Of a stretch of 64,000 bases of DNA, positions 21,167-33,049 are shown piece after piece. The stretch lies in assembly GCA_026770025.1 (NCBI GenBank), contig JAMXDE010000003.1, positions 682,001 through 746,000 on the forward strand, written 5' to 3'. A model generated the notes under the pieces. That model saw only the letters and a program-made list of their open reading frames with translations. It was not told the DNA's origin and did not search any database. How positions within the stretch are numbered: the stretch's first letter is position 1; each line of letters starts with the position of its first letter. Origin of the DNA: Craspedostauros australis. Lineage: Eukaryota > Bacillariophyta > Bacillariophyceae > Mastogloiales > Achnanthaceae. A program made the translations under genes and the position numbers.

Positions 21167-23692
21167 GAATGCAGGGAATGATGTGTGGTGGTCATGTTTG
21201 GCACAGCACTGATTGCTGGGTGGACATGCCACGCGGCACGAATTGATGCGGCGTAGATTAATGCCATGCGATTCCTGGCCGAGGAAAGACGTCAGGTGTT
21301 GGAAGAGAGCGAGAGATGGAAACGAAGATGAAGTGAAAGGAGGAGGAGAGATGGCAGAAACGGGCTTCAATCAGCGAAACAAAGGCTGTTCGCGAAGAAC
21401 AACCACCAAGATTGGTTAGCTTGATTGCATCACATCCAACAGCTCATGCCACAAGCGCAGTTCTCCTGCAAAGGCCCACTGAGTCCATCGCAAAAGCAAA
21501 TGCCAAGCGCTCCGCGTCACTCGAACATTGGTTGGTGTTATCTTTCTCGGATTTCTGTACCAGGCACAAGCCAATAGTTATTCTCTCTACTCTGTCACAC
21601 TCTCTCTTTTCGTCCATTCCCCATACATACGTCATTGCGTTCTGGATATGCGGGGCACGAAGAGCACACCAAGTTGTGAGATTCGTTCCCTGCTCTGCAC
21701 CTGCCATTCCGACCATCCGAGCATCCACCAAGATCATCTCCGCCTATTCAGAGGCATCGTGACGACCCGAATGTCAACATAGATGACCAATGCGCACCAT
21801 CGACCATCAGACAAGAAACCATTCGACGCATGATTCCAGTCCGCCCACATCGTACCGGACATCCAAAAGCTGCACACCACCGATTCGAGTGATCCGACCA
21901 CAGTCCTTCCACACCTATTCGGAGAGATTGGCGCCAATGTGCAGCACGTTCGGCACGACTTGGTGGTGTATTGCCCCACGTGAATACAAGGAGGTCTGAT
22001 GCCATTGTTCGCCACCACCTCGCCATACCGAATCGATCCGTCTTCCGAGTACAAATGTCCTTCCTGCGATGCTGCCATCGTTTCGATGTTCTGAAGATTG
22101 ACATCAAGGCGAAGGGTGTCACCCAAAAGTGGAAGAATGAAAACGAGATCCTGATGGGGTGCTGTGTTCCCATGTTGAACTCGATCTCATCGTCGTCTTC
22201 CTGGTGACTTTCATGTCTGTGCGAGAAACCTCGCGGCGAGAAGACGGATCCATCGTTCCAGATTTCCGCATTTTCTTGTGGTTGTGATGCCGTGCGAGTC
22301 GTGGATAATGGTCCGAAGAAAAAGAACGCTAATTGGTTCTCGTGTGACACGTTGCGGGACTGCAAGTCGGCTGATCCAATCGGAGAAGATTCGTGATAAT
22401 TTGGCCGTGATGACGATGTTCTTTGGTGAAATGCCAACTGCTTTTCCATTGGCTGCGCGAGTGGTGATGTGTTGGTGGCCGCGTCGTTGCTTGTCACTGA
22501 GACGGACTCTGTTGCGGACAATTATTGGAGGGGGCTTCAACTCACGGCGGTGGAACTAAAGTGGTGGATTGAACGATGGAATCATGGCGTCGAAGTGCGG
22601 TTACTCGCGTGGGAGAAGAGAGAAAAGAGACATGGGTGTGACAACCACGTCTTTTCCCGCCTCAGGACAGAACCGCCATCACCTCCGACACAGAAAAGGG
22701 AGAGAAGGCGCGTGGAAAATGCCAGAAATGTGGAAGAGAAGTGTCGACGTGTGTCTTTGAGGGCAGATGCGTGCCAGCAGTGGAGTACAAGTGATCGTGT
22801 ATTGCGTGTTTTGGCTCGCACAGTGTCCGTGATGCGCTGATGGAGGAACACCAAAGCGTCTGGAAGTGCGAGTTGGCACACGTGTATTCTTCGGCATCAG
22901 TCTTGCTTTTTCCACGCACCACCAATCAATCAGCCTCGATCGGAATCCGTGGCAGATCCGCACGCGATGTCAACGTTGATCGATCGTTGCCCAATAACAA
23001 TCGCATGCGTGCGGTTCTCACACAAGTGCAGCCACGCGAGTAGGCTGTGTGCCTTGGCCAATCGTCCCATAAGCCAAAACACCCGTAAACTGCCTGCTCC
23101 ACACGTACTCAACCCGCAATCTATTATACAATACTCTATTGCACCAACCTGATAGGCTCTTCCCAGAACCAAAGCAGAACCGATTGGTCTCCGTTGCAAC
23201 GATACCGTGCTTCCAGCATTCCCGCATTCCAACATTCCAGCCTGCCTTCACTCTCCACCAGAGACATCAACAACTTCACTGGCATCGAAAACGATCGCGA
23301 TTGCTCGTACGTCGGCATCGAAGAAGTCAACATCAACGTTGACGTCAACATCACCCGCAACATCAACATCAGCACGGCATCAGCACAGTATCAACAGGAT
23401 CAGCATCAGCTGCGGAAACGGACATCACTTCCGATTCAAATACCTCGTATTGCCTCATAGCCATCCCCAGACTAGTCCGGATACCATACTCGCACACTAC
23501 AAAGCAGTACGCCACTCTTTCTCACAGAGGATTAGTACCGCACACCTTGCGTGGAAGCAATCAAACACGGTGGCATTGCAGATTGGATCAGCATCGGTCA
23601 CAATCCTGGATCGAGCATCAACAGGAACACCCCCACACAATACAACCGCACAACAATACAACAGAACAATACAACAACTGCACAATACAACC
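21167..23692. other. Long region without a confident gene
   Basis: About 2.5 kb. Minus-strand ORFs overlap around 21734-22540 in different frames (up to 257 codons), but none shows a domain and the protein-like stretches switch frame. This could be a decayed gene or chance. From 23300 to 23690 the + strand is rich in ATCAACAT and ACAATACAAC repeats and looks like promoter or 5' UTR of the next gene. Confidence 0.4.
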
Positions 23693-24475
23693 ATGTGCAA
23701 CCACTCCACCACGCTGCTGCTATCAACCACCGAACCATGGTCCTCACCCGCACGCCAGAAGAAGCGACGCCTCATGATCCTGACGAACCGTCCACAACGA
23801 GAACGCGAATCTGCAAAGCGCGTGCGATTCGGTGCTGTCGATGTTTTGCATCCTGCCACATCGGATGCTTCTCATGACAGACTCGACACGGAGCTCAAGC
23901 AGTCCTGCTGGTACTCCTCCGACGAACTGGAGGACTGCCGTGAGGATGCCCGCTTTGCGTTGGAGGCGCTGCACGAGCCGCACGCCATCGACGAGCGCAT
24001 CACGTGCATCCGGGGGTTGGAGAAGTACGGTGACATGATGGGCCGCATCATGGGGCAGCGGCGCTTGGTGGCCTCCATCCTCGCCCAGCAGGCCAACGAT
24101 CGGTCTGCGGCAGCGGCGAGCAGCAAGCAATCTCCCGAGGAGGGCCTTGCGGCCATCTCGCGTGTCCTGTCGCAACCTTCCGTGCAGATCGCGCACTATT
24201 ACGCCGTGCAGAGTTACGCTCAGTCTCGTCAGGGTCAGCAGCAATGTCGCGATTCCAGCGCAGATCCAGCGCCGCGCACGGTATCGCCTTCCTCGGTTCC
24301 GAGACAGACGGTCGGAGGAGAACAACAGCAGCAGCAGAAGTGTCTGAAACGAAAGTTCGCTGCAACACAGACGGATCCCCAACACGCTGATGCCCAGGGT
24401 GTTGCGGTCGTGGAAGATGCGCGCTCGCCTGTGAGACGGTGTACCAAGCAATGCAGATGCAGCGACGATCAATAG
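23693..24475 (+). CDS. Protein with a stramenopile-type VRF...WYSxDE...RGLE domain
   Basis: A 260-aa protein from the ATG at 23693; the frame is open further upstream, but the composition there (Thr/Asn/His runs) looks non-coding. Residues ~40-140 hold a pattern I recall from many short diatom proteins: KRVRFGAV, then SCWYSSDELEDCREDARF, then CIRGLEKYGDMMGRIMGQRRLVASILAQQ. The last part is a probable amphipathic helix. The C-terminal third is Gln/Ser-rich and disordered. Function is unknown; a regulatory role is only suggested by the family's diversity. A later Met at MILTNRPQ is an alternative start. Confidence 0.7.
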   Translation: MCNHSTTLLLSTTEPWSSPARQKKRRLMILTNRPQRERESAKRVRFGAVDVLHPATSDASHDRLDTELKQSCWYSSDELEDCREDARFALEALHEPHAIDERITCIRGLEKYGDMMGRIMGQRRLVASILAQQANDRSAAAASSKQSPEEGLAAISRVLSQPSVQIAHYYAVQSYAQSRQGQQQCRDSSADPAPRTVSPSSVPRQTVGGEQQQQQKCLKRKFAATQTDPQHADAQGVAVVEDARSPVRRCTKQCRCSDDQ

Positions 24476-26282
24476 ACATCGTCGCCGTTCGTGGCACACA
24501 ATCGTATCTCACATGAACTAATAGAGAACAAACTACTAACATACCAATAGAGATCTCAACCAAACACGTTGCAGCTCGCATCAAGCAGAGGATAGAATAT
24601 CACACTACAGTGGATCAAGTTAGAGCAGCGCACAGCAGTTCTCAAGGTTGTCAGAATTCGATGGCAGGTCACGAGTATCTGGAACAGGAGGTCTCTTGGG
24701 AGAACATGCCCGAAGACTTGCGAAGGAGGCGCACACACCCTACCCGCCCCTTCACACCAAAGTGTGGATTGAGTATGGATGGATGCATGCATGCATCTAT
24801 CTAGATTCGAGCAACGATCGTCACCCATCGGTTAACTTCACGAGGAACCCATCATCATCGTCATCGTCATCATCATCACAACCACGCAAGGAGACTGTCT
24901 TCACCGGTGCTTCTGTGGAAACCGCGACAATCCATCCCAAAGAAACAATCGCCATCGTCGCCTTTCCCTCGTGCAATAAATCTACGTCACGGTTTTGTGA
25001 GGCTGATGGGTCGTGTCACGCAACTTCGTGCAGATCCGATGGCAGTTTGGATGACGCCAAGGCAACGTCATCAGCATCTGGCCCAATCGCTTCAAGCAGG
25101 TGACAACTGTCCTTGACATGTCCTGACAAGCTTTTTTGCTCGCACGTGACGACATCACCACACGCTTGCGTGTTCGGGTTGCATTCCGAAGAGTATGCGG
25201 AGTAGCACGGCTGTTAGTGTGGCCTGTGCGAGATGATGGAGCTCGTACAGTAGATACAACGGAGATAGCTTGATGCGCCAATGGCCGTACAACGCACTAT
25301 CTTTCACTAGTCTAAATTGTGGAGAATAGTTGTTAGCATGATACTCTACACACTTCTGCCAACCTGAGAGGCTTCGCCTACCTGTGGCAAAGCGCAGAAG
25401 AGCGGAAGTACGAGAAGGACTCCAGTGGAGTAGGTATTCAATTGCTGTGCACCAAACATTCACTCGCACACGTCACACTCAGTGTTGGGGACAAGGGTGG
25501 TCATGATGTGAACGTTTGCTCCATTGGAAACTGCGCAGCTTTGTGAAGTTGCTCGTTGGCAGCTTGCCTTACTGCCCTGCCAGAGATACCTCTGACTACT
25601 ATATGTCCCTATTCTCTTTCTCTCTCTCGACAGTAGTGAGTACTCAATCCTCTTGGAATGACAGTCGACGCGCTCTCTAGCTCGTGGAATACGACTACGC
25701 CTACGCGTACCGCAAATACCATCGTCTCCATGGCGTGTTGCCGAGCGACTGTTTTTTTCTTCGGTTCTGGTGATTGTCGACGTGTTGGTTGTTTGGTTCG
25801 CCATCGTCGCCCTCTTGCCACAGCGTGTCAGAGGGAAAGAAGCGCCATTCTGTTGTATTTTCGACCTCCTCGTCACAAACAAGCGACAGCGCTGGCAGAA
25901 CATCAAGGAAGAAAGTGGCCGTCCCCATGCACAGCAACACTCTTTCCACATTCTCTCCCTCTCCGCAAACAATTCGCATTTGCAGCCAGTGCGCCACCAT
26001 GGATGGGGCATCAAGGAGCAGACTCGCATGTGGAGTAGATCGTACGGATACCAATGCCCCAAGCACAGCATTGTGCAGATCGATGGGTTCCAACTCCCAA
26101 CATGCTTCTTCGTGCACGCACCAATACTAACGAGCAGAGTTGACAGTGCAGAGTAGAAGAAATGGAACTGGAGAACTCTATGCATTATCATTGCTACGCA
26201 CATGTTGACTACCATACGACTCCCAACGCAGCAATGCGAGGAAGGTCTTCCCATCATGAAACTCCAGAGAGCATTCCAAACT
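24476..26282. other. Long region without a confident gene
   Basis: About 1.8 kb. A minus-strand open stretch at 25701-26117 has a fairly protein-like translation (helical, with ALLVSV and LLLDAPSMVAHWL type segments), but its start is not ATG and no neighbouring exon was found. A TCATCATCG microsatellite lies near 24850-24880. Confidence 0.4.
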
Positions 26283-27197
26283 CTACATGTAGACATCACC
26301 GACATGATTGATGAGTGCAAGGAATGTATCCACGTCCAGCTCCTGCGACGCTGCCTGTTCCGACAGATTTTTGGACGCAGTGTAGATCCCCTGATCGGCG
26401 GAAAACGAACATGAAGAAGATGCCAGATGGCGTCCCGTGTTCCGGATCATTTCAAATTCCCGTTTGATCGCGTAACATTGGAATGAAGTAGAGGAGAGCG
26501 GAGTGGAGATGGTTGTCCGTGAGATGATGTGGTGCAGAGCCCCAATGTGATCAGAACAGAAACGCACAGAAGAAGCGAGCAAATGAGTGAGTATTTTGCT
26601 TGCTGATCGAGCGCAGAGTACAGGCAACAAAGTTGCCACGACGCCGCTCTACTCGTACCATACTCCGCAGCCACAGCCGCACAAGTTTTCGTTGAGGTGT
26701 CGGAGGAAACACAACGCAACAATGGCAACAATGGCAACCACAACCACACCAAGTTTCCTTACCTCCGGATTGAGCTGATTTTCGCCTTCCGCGACGCTGT
26801 CCATCATTTCTTGCGAACTGATGCTTCCCGCCTCCTTGTTGAGAGCGACGACGGGCGGTGGGGCTGGCCCATCCATGGCCCGCTGTTCTCGAGCCTGTAG
26901 GTACTGCTCAACCTCGTCCTCATAGTGCTGCGCCTGCTGCGACGTATCCTTGGCAAACCACAGGCTGTCTTGGCTGGCGCTGTTGCCATCGTCAGCGGGG
27001 TTGGCGTTGTACGCGTCATGGTGGTTGTGGTTGTTGTTCCAGTCAAACATCTGGTTGAAGGATACCATGTCCATCGCAACTTCACGGCGGTGTGCAGCTT
27101 GCCTGGGCAACGTGAGGCCTGGTGCGAACGCAGCGCATGGTACGGCTGCGGTGGAGAGCCAGGCGAGGCAGACGATGGATTTGGGAGCTGTCGGCAT
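26283..27197 (-). CDS. Plastid-targeted small protein, unknown function
   Basis: Proposed exons 26763-27197 and 26283-26390 (minus strand) give 180 aa. The donor is GAG|GTAAGG and the acceptor GATCAG|GGG; phase is 0. The N-terminus is a signal peptide (IVCLAWLSTAAVPCAAFAPGL) with an AAFAP site, the diatom and cryptophyte marker for import into complex plastids, followed by an Arg-containing transit peptide. The mature part is acidic and helical (AQHYEDEVEQYLQAREQRAM) and ends in DTFLALINHVGDVYM. No domain was recognised. Without splicing, the frame would instead end in a hydrophobic stretch read from a GTT/GCC repeat, which looks less natural. The presequence is well supported; the second exon is less certain. 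Confidence 0.65.
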
Positions 27198-28192
27198 GGT
27201 GATGGTCGTGTTGTGCTTATACTTGTGTGTGTCGGAGCAGGTGTGTGTATGGATGTGCGTGACAAGTTGAGATGAACAGAATTATGATAGAAGTGCGAAC
27301 AGACAGCCACTAAAAGAGAAGTTGGTTGGAGCGATGGAGTGTTCGTGCGAGTGTTGTGGCTCTGCTGTTTGGTCGACCAAACAGAACGAGGAGTTGCGAA
27401 GGGATGCTATACCGTGCAAGGTGGTGGTGTGTGCTCTATTCGTGTGCTTCAATGTTTGCTTGCCTCTTGGGAGTTGTGCGGAAGCGGAGCGATCCCAAGC
27501 CCTCAACCGCCTTTCATCTTCAACCATAGCCAACCAGCGACATCACGGCCCCGCCACCATCTCCCCTTCACATGGGTGGCCACCGCTGCCTTCGTCACCG
27601 CCGCTGCCGTTTCGTTTTTGGGTGGATGCGCTGCCATCGTCATGGTCGTTCTTTCCACGTCAAATACCCCTGCACCCGAACCGCGCGAGTACCTGTTCTT
27701 GTCGGCAGAGTTCGGGTTTTGGCCATCAATCAACAAGATCGCTTGGTGCGCCTGCCGCCAATCAATCTGTTCACTCACCTCCCAGAACGCCCTCCACGCT
27801 GCTATTAGTCGAACGGGTCAAGTCCAGTCACCAATGTTTGTCTCTTCCAATCGCGAACCACAAAAAGACGGCTGATGTCAAACCCGAACGCTGCCTTCAC
27901 CACGAGCGAGTGCGAGCAGATCGCGGAATCCCATCAACAGAGGGAGAGAGAGGCAACTGACGCCAATGCCAATCGCAAAAGATGTGGCGTCCCATCGCCG
28001 CAACCATGTTGGTTGCAGATTCGGGTGGCTGACCGACCATCGCATCTTCTTGCCATCAAACAATCAATCGACAGAAGAGGCATCCATTGATCATACTCCT
28101 CGCACATACTCGAGTACAACAACAATCATAGGTAAAGAGCCCGAGAGATCCAGATTGATAACATTGGCGGAGCCGCACATTTCACATTTGCA
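27198..28192. other. Divergent intergenic region
   Basis: About 1 kb between the plastid protein (-) and the second LRR gene (+). Overlapping ORFs on both strands are short, unrecognised and mutually inconsistent. No RNA gene or mobile element was seen. Confidence 0.4.
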
Positions 28193-31100
28193 ATGGCGGA
28201 TAACAGCAGCAATGACGGCCATCACGATGTTGATGACGTCAAGATTCATGACAGCAATGACGACAATGACGACAATGACAGGAATGCCAACAGCGACAAC
28301 GCAGGTGATGAAAACGTCCATGATCGCAGCATCGAAGACATCGAATCGAATGGCAACAATGGCGACGTAGATGATGACAACGCCCACGATCCCGGCATCG
28401 AAGACAACGACTCAAATGGCGACAACGTGGATGGACACGGTGAAGCCAGAAGTGGAGACATTGAAGAAGACATCAGTGACGACATCCCACCACAGGCAGC
28501 TCCTTCGACCGTGGACGATGAGGCACCGCAAGAACAGCCAACAGAAGAACAAGAAGTGAAGGAGGAAGAAGAGGATCGGCAGGAACAAGAACTGCAGGAG
28601 CACCAACAACCGCTCCCACCCGCACTGCCGAATCCGTACGCACCAGGAGAGACAGGTGATGAGTCTGGCAGCCGCATGACCGCGGACTACGGCACCAGCG
28701 ACGACGAGGCGTACGATTTCTCCTACAGTGTCGACGAAGTGGAGAGCATCGACGAGCTATTGCAGGCACCGCCGTCTCCACAACGGGCCGATGCGAAGCG
28801 CGAGAAGAAGTCGTACGATGATACCATCAGCGTCGATAACGACGACGACGATGATGATCGCAAAACTGGCACCATGGGATCCAGTCCTGTCCCGGTACCG
28901 ACGTCCACACCAGCCAGCAACGTAGCATCCCTAACTGCTGCGGCGCGCGCTGAAACTGCAAAGACCGGGGCACCAGAGAAGAAGCAGACTTCGGCCTGGC
29001 AGGTCTTCTTGGGTGGTTTCGTGGCCGGCGTGCTCGCGCTGGGCATCGTCCTTGCTGCCGTCTTTAGTGACAGTGACGACAGTGCCGATGAGGCCACAAA
29101 TGCCATCGCACAATCAACGCAGCCGCCCTCTAAAATTCCAGAAGCAGCGAGCAACGACACATCACTGTTACCCTCCATGCAGCCGGCTGATAGCCCCACC
29201 GAAACCTCACCTCCTAGTGCTGCCGTCGACGATCCAGAAGCTCAATTCTACGACCACTTTGAAACCCTTATGGGGCCCCTCATTCGTAGCCCTAGCACAC
29301 CGCACAAGGCGGCTGCAGATTGGATCTTGATGGACGATCCACGCATCACGGCAACATCCACCAGTCGGATCCAACTACCATCAGTATCCGCATCCGCATC
29401 AGCCAAGCAACTCGATTTCAGCGATCCACTGTCCATTCCGCCGGAACAGCTCGAGCAGCGATACCTCATGGCCTTTTTCTATTTTGCATTCAGCGATACC
29501 GGACTTGCGCCGTGGGAATTCTGCTCACCACCATCACAGCTCTCTAATACGTCCACGCGATGCGAATACTTTGAATATCGCGACGGACCAAACGTGAAAG
29601 TTGAAGCCAGTCGATGGCTGACAGCAGACAGCGAGTGCCAATGGGCCGGAGTGGTATGCAACGAAGCATTGCAAGTGGGATCCGTCTCTCTGCGTAAGTA
29701 CTTATGTATCCTTGATGTGCTTCTGCGACATCACCATACAAATGCATCTTTCTCGTTGTGTTGTTCCTTCTTTGCACCGTCAGACTCACGCTTGAACTCG
29801 TTCTCGCACTTACGTACAATCGTGCGGCAACTTGCCGAACCACCCGCTGATCACGCGCCATGCCGATCCCATCCTTGTCTCTGATTTTGCATCTGCTCCT
29901 GCCTACCTACCTCTATGCTTGCCTTCTCCTTTGCTTCATCGCAGACGACTTCGCGTTGGTCGGTAGCCTTGCATCGGAGATCATGCTCCTCCCAACACTC
30001 GCACATCTCAGCTTGACAGCCAGCAAACTTGGCGGCACGATCCCTCTCGAATACTCCAAATTGGTATCCCTCAACTTGACCAACAACGAGGTGACTGGCG
30101 AAATCCCAGCCGCCTTCTTCACTGTGGCATCATCCATGACGGATTTCGACCTAGCCAACAACACCCTCGTTGGCCCGATCCCCCCACAAATTGGTAGCGC
30201 CGGTGCCCTCCAAATATTTAACGTCGCCAACAACTCCCTAACTTCTTTCCTTCCAACCGAAATCGATCAGCTCCAATCTCTCAAAGTCTTCAACGTTGCC
30301 AACAACGGTTTGGTCGGATCCATCCCTGCCATTTTCGGCAGTTTCGATTGGACTGCCAACTTGGTAGAGCTAGTGCTGTCGGGAAATGGACTTGAGGGGG
30401 AACTTCCATCCCTGAACGGTCTCGCCAGGGCGTTGGAGCGTTTCGAGGTGGCTGACAACGGACTGGATGGCCGGATCCCGATCAGCCTAGGAAGCCTCAC
30501 CCATTTGGTCGTGGCGCGCTTGGACAACAATCTTCTCACCGGGCCCATCCCAACTGAACTTGGTGTTTTCAAGCGCTTGGAACGGTTGTGGCTCAACGAC
30601 AATCCGATCTCTTTCACCATTCCATCTGAACTGGGGTGGTTGTCGTCATTGAAAGAGGCCCGATTCGGCAACACTCTCATCTCCGGCAGTGTGCCCACAG
30701 AGCTCTGCAGCCTGGATCTCACCACGCTATCTGCTGACTGCTTCCGCGTCAACTGTACCTGCTGCACGGTCTGCACGGTGGATCCTCGCGTGTCCGACAT
30801 CCGCAATGGCCTTGCGAAACTGCTGGGTGGCGAAGACAAGATATCCAATGACAATCAGCCGTTGGGACGTGCCATGGCCTGGATCATCAGTCAGGATCCG
30901 GCTCAGCTGTTGTTCTCGTCTCCGAACTTCGTCCAGCGTTTCGTGTTGGCAGCTTTCTACTTTCAAATGTCCCAACTTGGCTCGAAGCCGTGGCGCAGTT
31001 GCAACCCCAACTTTTCCGACTACAACGACGAAACCTGCGACTTTGAGCAGATCACTGAAGATTCGGCAACGTCGACAGCCAGCAAAAGATGGCTGTCGTC

Positions 31101-32849
31101 AGCGCCGGAAACCACCTGGAGCGGCGTTAACCACAACGCATCGCAGTCCTTGAAAGTGGAACGGCTCTACCTCCGTGAGTCCTTTTCACTCTTGTGCGTC
31201 TTCTACTCTGTGTGCGACTATTTGCACTCTGCGAACCTTTTCAATCCCATTCTGTTCTGTTACGGTAGCGCTTCCAGCTGGCTTGGTGGTGCATGCTGTG
31301 CGTTTCATTTTACATTCGTTTGCGTGAAAACGAAGGAGACAGCGATCGACTTCCCACATCATCATCTACCAAGTGCTCACATCATCTCTCATCCTCGCTG
31401 CTGCTACTGCGACTGCTATTGCCTCCTAATACATGTCAATTTCTTTCCACACTCTGCTCACCCACACCCTGGCGCACAGCCGGACAAGAGCTGCTCGGTC
31501 ATCTCCCGGATGAGTTGACGCTCCTCAGCGATTTAACGCATCTGCTGCTCCCGCATAATTCCATCCAAGGTACCTTGCCTCCTGCATACGGCGACAGCAG
31601 CAAATTCCCTCTGGTCGCATTAGACCTCCGTGACAACATGATCATTGGAACCCGTGAGTCGAAGCATGTCCTGCCGATGATTGCTGGTTGCTGGTTGCAG
31701 CTCATGGTGCAGCTCATGGTGCAAACACAACTACTCTACCATACGCTATTGCACATTTTCGCATGCTCTTTGGAATACTATTCGTTCGATGTGTGACATC
31801 AACCACTACTCGGATCTGCTCACTAACATTTCCTACTCTGATCATCACCTTTACGCGTAACGTGTCCTCATTTTTCGTACACCATCTCTCTCACAACCTG
31901 AACAGTTGCGGACGGCTTCTTCGCCAATTCGCAGACCTTGGAGAAGCTGAATCTTGGAGTCAACATGCTTGTGGGCCGCTTGCCGAGCAGTATCTTCACA
32001 ACGCAAAGTTTGCAGTCTCTCAATCTCACTCACAACAATCTGACTGATGAGGTACCTGTTGAGATTTCGTATCTTGCATCGCTGACGTCGCTGGATTTAT
32101 CTTACAACTTGTGGCGCGGGGAAGTTCCAACTGAACTTGGAGTGCTGAGCAGGCTGGAACATCTCATTGTCGGCGGCTACAGAGGAATCACAGGGCAACT
32201 TCCGACGGAGATCGGAAAGCTGACACGCTTGCGGTTGTTGGATATCTCCAACACGAAAATGAGGGGGAAGCTACCAGCCGAGATCGGGAACCTGTTACGC
32301 TTGCAATCTCTGGATGTGTCCAACTCAGAGATGACGGAACAAGTGCCGTCAGAGTACGGCCTGCTCTCCAATCTTCAGTTTCTGAACATGGCGCAGAACA
32401 AGCTCGCAGGGTCCATTCCCACAACCTTGGGTCTCTTGACGGAGTTGGTGGATCTGCGGCTCAATGGCAACAACCTCATCGGTCCGATACCAACAGAGTT
32501 TGGCCTACTGACAGATCTAGAAGTGCTGCACATGCAAGCAAACGAGCTCAACGGGATAATTGGGGCAGAGCTCGGCTTGATGACCAGCCTGATGGATTTG
32601 CGGTTGAATCACAACAATTTCAATGGCACATTGCCAATATCTTTCGTCCTGCTCGGGGACTTGAGAGTTGCGTTATTCCATGCCAATTCCATTGTCGGTC
32701 CGATCCCAACCGGCGTCTGTTCAATCCTGATATTGGAGCAGTTCATGACGGACTGTAATTCACAACCACCCACCGTGGATTGCAGTTGCTGCACGCAATG
32801 CTGCGTCCCGCAGGTATTTGACTCGTGTCCAGTGGACTTTGATTTCTGA
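28193..32849 (+). CDS. Single-pass membrane LRR protein with two tandem LRR ectodomains
   Basis: Exons 28193-29693, 29945-31174, 31480-31653 and 31906-32849 encode 1282 aa; all introns are phase 1. The N-terminal ~265 aa are very acidic (Asp/Asn/Glu), probably cytoplasmic. A membrane segment (about 268-289, VFLGGFVAGVLALGIVLAAVF) is followed by a Ser/Pro/Thr linker. Then comes a full LRR unit: cap (AAADWILMDDP, QRYLMAFFYFAFS, CQWAGVVC), about ten LRRs and a Cys-rich end (CFRVNCTCCTVC). A second complete unit follows directly: cap (GRAMAWIISQDP, QRFVLAAFYFQMS), about thirteen LRRs and a matching Cys-rich end (DCSCCTQCC). So the ectodomain is duplicated. It is related in design to the LRR gene at 4128, but most LRRs here are not split by introns. 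Receptor or adhesion role is inferred. Confidence 0.85.
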
Positions 32850-33049
32850 ACATCTCGTAACACGCTCGTGCATACAATGAGGTGTTTTGTTTACCTATGA
32901 TAGTTTTAAGAAAGGATTTTACAATGTGTACATGTCATAGCAGGTGTATCGCAACCCTATCTGCTCTCCTTGAGACATGTTGGCATGCACGAGTCCACTG
33001 GATGCACGCATTGCTGCGTGGATGGTGTAGTGGGATTGCCGCAACCCTA

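Noticed and set aside
21734-22540. Possible gene on the minus strand
   Set aside because: Three frames overlap, none keeps protein-like content along its length, and no splice path joins them.
29694-29944. Coding continuation through the first intron of the second LRR gene
   Set aside because: GTAAGT at 29694 and GCAG at 29941-29944 restore the LRR frame; the read-through has no LRR pattern.
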